From Hymenobacter mucosus (GTDB lineage: Bacteria; Bacteroidota; Bacteroidia; Cytophagales; Hymenobacteraceae): DNA of 64,000 nucleotides. Position 1 is the stretch's first letter. Each line of letters opens with the position of its first letter. Where the stretch lies: assembly GCF_900188255.1 (NCBI RefSeq), contig NZ_FZNS01000006.1:62001-126000 (forward strand), read 5' to 3'. The notes beneath the pieces are model-generated. The model had not been told where the DNA came from. It saw only the letters and a list, made by a program, of their open reading frames with translations, and ran no database searches. Below, piece by piece: positions 61,925-64,000 of the stretch. The position numbers and the translations under genes were made by a program.

Positions 61925-62146
61925 CTAGTACTCGTCCTCGTTGAACATGAAGTCTTCCTTGGTCGGGTAGTCCGGCCATACTTCTTCAATGTTCTCGTAA
62001 GGCTGGCCGTCGTCTTCCAGAGCCTGCAGGTTTTCTACTACCTCCATCGGAGCGCCCGAGCGGATGGAATAATCAATGAGCTCATCCTTGGTGGCAGGCC
62101 AGGGCGCATCTTCCAGATACGAAGCAAGTTCTAGGGTCCAGTACAT
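61925..62146 (-). CDS. Small conserved DUF2795-like protein
   Basis: A 73-aa protein conserved in Cytophagales. MYWTLELASYLEDAPWPATKDELIDY, VVENLQALEDDGQPY and the terminal EDFMFNEDEY follow the DUF2795 pattern of a helical, acidic small protein. The start gives MYWTLE; the open frame extends 26 residues upstream. Function unknown. Confidence 0.85.
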   Translation of the reverse strand: MYWTLELASYLEDAPWPATKDELIDYSIRSGAPMEVVENLQALEDDGQPYENIEEVWPDYPTKEDFMFNEDEY

Positions 62147-62283
62147 AGTCGTGTGTGCTACTAAAAAAAGGTTGGCAAAAAGTGGGCGGCCGCAAATATC
62201 CGGCCGGTGTATGAGGCCTGACACCGTTACAGGTGCAGGGTTGCTTCGGAAAACGACAACGTAAAACGTAGCCGAAAGTTGGG

Positions 62284-63588
62284 TTAGCTAGCCAAGCGCT
62301 GGCGTAGCATCTCAATTAGGTCGTTTTTGGTGCGAATTTTCCGCTCGAAAGCGCGAATCTTCCCTTGCAGCATGGTTCGGAATGCGTCGTTGCCAGGTGA
62401 GTCGTTGAGCTTGCCCAAGTTCTCTTCTAGCACCTCCTGCTCTTGGCGGTCGTGCTTGATGAAGTCGCGTAGCGCCAGAATGCGCTGGTTGGTCTGATCT
62501 TGGGGCGTGCCGGGCTCAGCACCAGGTTGGCGCTTACGAATGTAGTGCTCCAAGGCACTTAATTCGAATACCTTATCGCACGCCAAAATGAACTGTTCCC
62601 ACACGCGGTCTGATTCTTCGCCGCGTACGGGACCCACTTTCTTCCAAGCAGCTTGCAGCTCCTTAGCCCGCGACACGGCCTCCGACATGGGACGCTTTAG
62701 CAGGGCTTGAGCTTCGGCTACGAGGGCCCGCTTGCGGCTGAGGTTATCTTCGCCAGGGGAGGCGGTTTGCTGCTCAGCACGCTTGCTTTCGATGTGCACT
62801 TTCAGGCGCTCAAAGAAGTGGTTATGGGCGGCGCGGAAACGTGTCCACAGGTCGTTGGCCTGCTTGCGGGGGAGAGAGCCGTCAATTTCCTTCCACTCCT
62901 GCTGAAGTTGTTTCAGCTTGCGGGTAGTTTCCTCAAACTCGTTTGAGTTTTGCAGGGCCTCTGACTTGTGAATGAGCTCTTTGTACCGGTCGTATACGCG
63001 GTTGGTCATGGCCTTCTTCTCGGCCAGGAACTCCTTTTTATGCGCAAAGAACGTATCTACGGCCGCCTGAAAGCGTGCTTCCAGCTCGTCGATGAGGTGC
63101 TTCTCTACGGGGCCGGTTTTTATCCAGCCCTGGCGCAAGTCCTTGATCTTTTCGCTGCCGGCCTGCCAGTCAATGGTATCGGCTAGCGCCTCTACTTCCT
63201 GAATTAGGCTGATCTTGGTGGCCAGGTTTTTCTCGCGGTTGCGGCCGATAGTAACCTTAATGCCCTCCTCGGCCTCCGTAAGGCGGCGGTGTAGGCCTTC
63301 AAAGTCACCCAGGGCATCATAGCTTGCTACCTGCTCCTTGAGGTGCAGGGCTTTCATGAGGAAAGAGCCTTTGTTTTCAGATTCCTCAATCTTCTGGAGA
63401 AGGTCTTCCACTTTAGTGCGAAAGAGCCCGAAGCGCTGGGCGAAGTATACCAGCGAGGCATCAGCCGATTCTTTGACTTGGCCGACCTGACGGGCCGGTA
63501 GGTCTAGTAGTGGACGAAGCCACACCTGGTCGCCCTCGATGTAGCCGTATCGACGGGCTTCGGCCAGCAGGTGGTCGTGTTGTTCCAT
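62284..63588 (-). CDS. DUF349 repeat protein
   Basis: A 434-aa helical protein with about three DUF349 repeats (GRNREKNLATKISLIQEVEAL, LQQEWKEIDGSLPRKQANDLW and KELQAAWKKVGPVRGEESDRVW). Trp-rich repeats of the form WKxxGxxxxxxxxxLWxxF are visible. The ends are coiled-coil-like. DUF349 proteins are widespread but of unknown role. It is the last complete gene of the window. Confidence 0.9.
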   Translation of the reverse strand: MEQHDHLLAEARRYGYIEGDQVWLRPLLDLPARQVGQVKESADASLVYFAQRFGLFRTKVEDLLQKIEESENKGSFLMKALHLKEQVASYDALGDFEGLHRRLTEAEEGIKVTIGRNREKNLATKISLIQEVEALADTIDWQAGSEKIKDLRQGWIKTGPVEKHLIDELEARFQAAVDTFFAHKKEFLAEKKAMTNRVYDRYKELIHKSEALQNSNEFEETTRKLKQLQQEWKEIDGSLPRKQANDLWTRFRAAHNHFFERLKVHIESKRAEQQTASPGEDNLSRKRALVAEAQALLKRPMSEAVSRAKELQAAWKKVGPVRGEESDRVWEQFILACDKVFELSALEHYIRKRQPGAEPGTPQDQTNQRILALRDFIKHDRQEQEVLEENLGKLNDSPGNDAFRTMLQGKIRAFERKIRTKNDLIEMLRQRLAS

Positions 63589-63990
63589 AATCAGATAGAG
63601 GGGAGCGAATAGGTGGAAAGGTCGGAGGTTAAGCCAAAAGGGTGTACAAGTTTACGGTTTGTCGACAAATTCCTCAGTCGTGGGCGGTCGTGGATTCTTT
63701 CACAGTGCTGCCTACCTTTGGCCAACAGCTTAGCAGACGGAAGCTCCCGTTTCGTTTGCAAAACTGCCGTTATAGCACTGTGAGGCTACGCACAGAAAGC
63801 CAACGCGGTTATCATCAGGACCCAAGATACAGGTAGGAGCGAATACCTCTTATCGTTTTTCGGTTGAGTAGTAGTAGAATTTACATCCGCAAAATAGGAA
63901 GCAAATTGGGCTACACAACTTCATAAATCGGCCACGGCCCGACTTTTCATCGGCTTTTACATGTCTTTCGCACGCTAGTACATCCTTCAT
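63589..63990. other. Intergenic region before the window end
   Basis: 402 bp with no convincing gene; the 64-aa frame at 63642-63836 lacks family-like composition. A TACCTTTG box at 63713-63720 on the plus strand suggests a promoter for the gene that starts at the end of the window. Confidence 0.5.
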
Positions 63991-64000
63991 ATGAGCGACC
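63991..64000 (+). CDS. Start of a truncated gene
   Basis: ATGAGCGACC lies at the very end and could encode MSD, after the putative promoter at 63713. Only three codons are visible, so this is tentative. Confidence 0.25.

Noticed and set aside
63642..63836. 64-aa ORF near the window end
   Set aside because: Low-information composition, no start signal and it spans the putative promoter TACCTTTG at 63713.
1..64000. tRNA, rRNA, CRISPR arrays, IS elements, prophage
   Set aside because: I looked through intergenic stretches and found no tRNA-like cloverleaf, spaced direct repeats, transposase or integrase gene.

Overview
The window looks like chromosomal DNA from a Hymenobacter-like member of the Bacteroidota (Cytophagales). 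The sequence evidence is a moderately GC-rich genome with weak or absent Shine-Dalgarno sequences, TAnnTTTG-type -7 promoter boxes, a C-terminal type IX secretion (T9SS) sorting domain, a TonB-dependent receptor with a CarboxypepD_reg-like N-terminus, DUF4142 lipoproteins, a lycopene beta-cyclase and an archaeal-type ProRS. I see no rRNA, tRNA, CRISPR array, insertion sequence or prophage. Most transcription units end in strong, often shared hairpins.

Layout. 0-14.9 kb is mostly housekeeping and envelope: a truncated OmpA-type protein, the nfeD/floA membrane-microdomain pair, a GreB-like factor, proS, a Tyr/Gly-rich lipoprotein, a FadL/TodX-type porin, a DPP-IV peptidase, a pirin and a lipoprotein carrying a TonB C-terminal domain. 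15.1-28.4 kb is an envelope-glycan region: a T9SS-tagged PIG-L deacetylase, three large polytopic membrane proteins that look like GT-C enzymes, a GT2 glycosyltransferase, a methyltransferase, a GH16-like protein with a duplicated N-terminal motif, and two paralogous jelly-roll-like lipoproteins that flank one of the membrane proteins.

Spread through 18.3-38.7 kb is most of a kynurenine (tryptophan) catabolic pathway: kynurenine 3-monooxygenase, kynureninase, 3-hydroxyanthranilate dioxygenase, ACMS decarboxylase and an ALDH8A1-like 2-aminomuconate semialdehyde dehydrogenase, plus an SDR protein that lacks the usual catalytic Tyr and Lys. Tryptophan dioxygenase, kynurenine formamidase and 2-aminomuconate deaminase are not in the window. 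An AlkB dioxygenase and a TonB-dependent receptor lie between the kynureninase and monooxygenase genes.

39-49.6 kb holds a LytTR regulator convergent with a 1202-residue five-PAS hybrid histidine kinase, a PAP2-like membrane protein, rpoN, asnS, a Rof-like protein and two paralogous secreted proteins. 49.7-64 kb holds uvrA with a basic N-terminal extension of about 100 residues, a cluster of three lipoproteins including two DUF4142 proteins, ispD, queA, a MacB/FtsX-type permease, a LOG-family nucleosidase, crtY, an orphan FecE-like ABC ATPase, a DUF2795-like protein and a DUF349 protein.

The strongest leads are the 15-28 kb glycan region (especially the GH16-like protein and the lipoprotein sandwich), the dispersed kynurenine pathway with its atypical SDR, and RGRGR-ending Gly/Tyr-rich exported proteins encoded at two distant loci.
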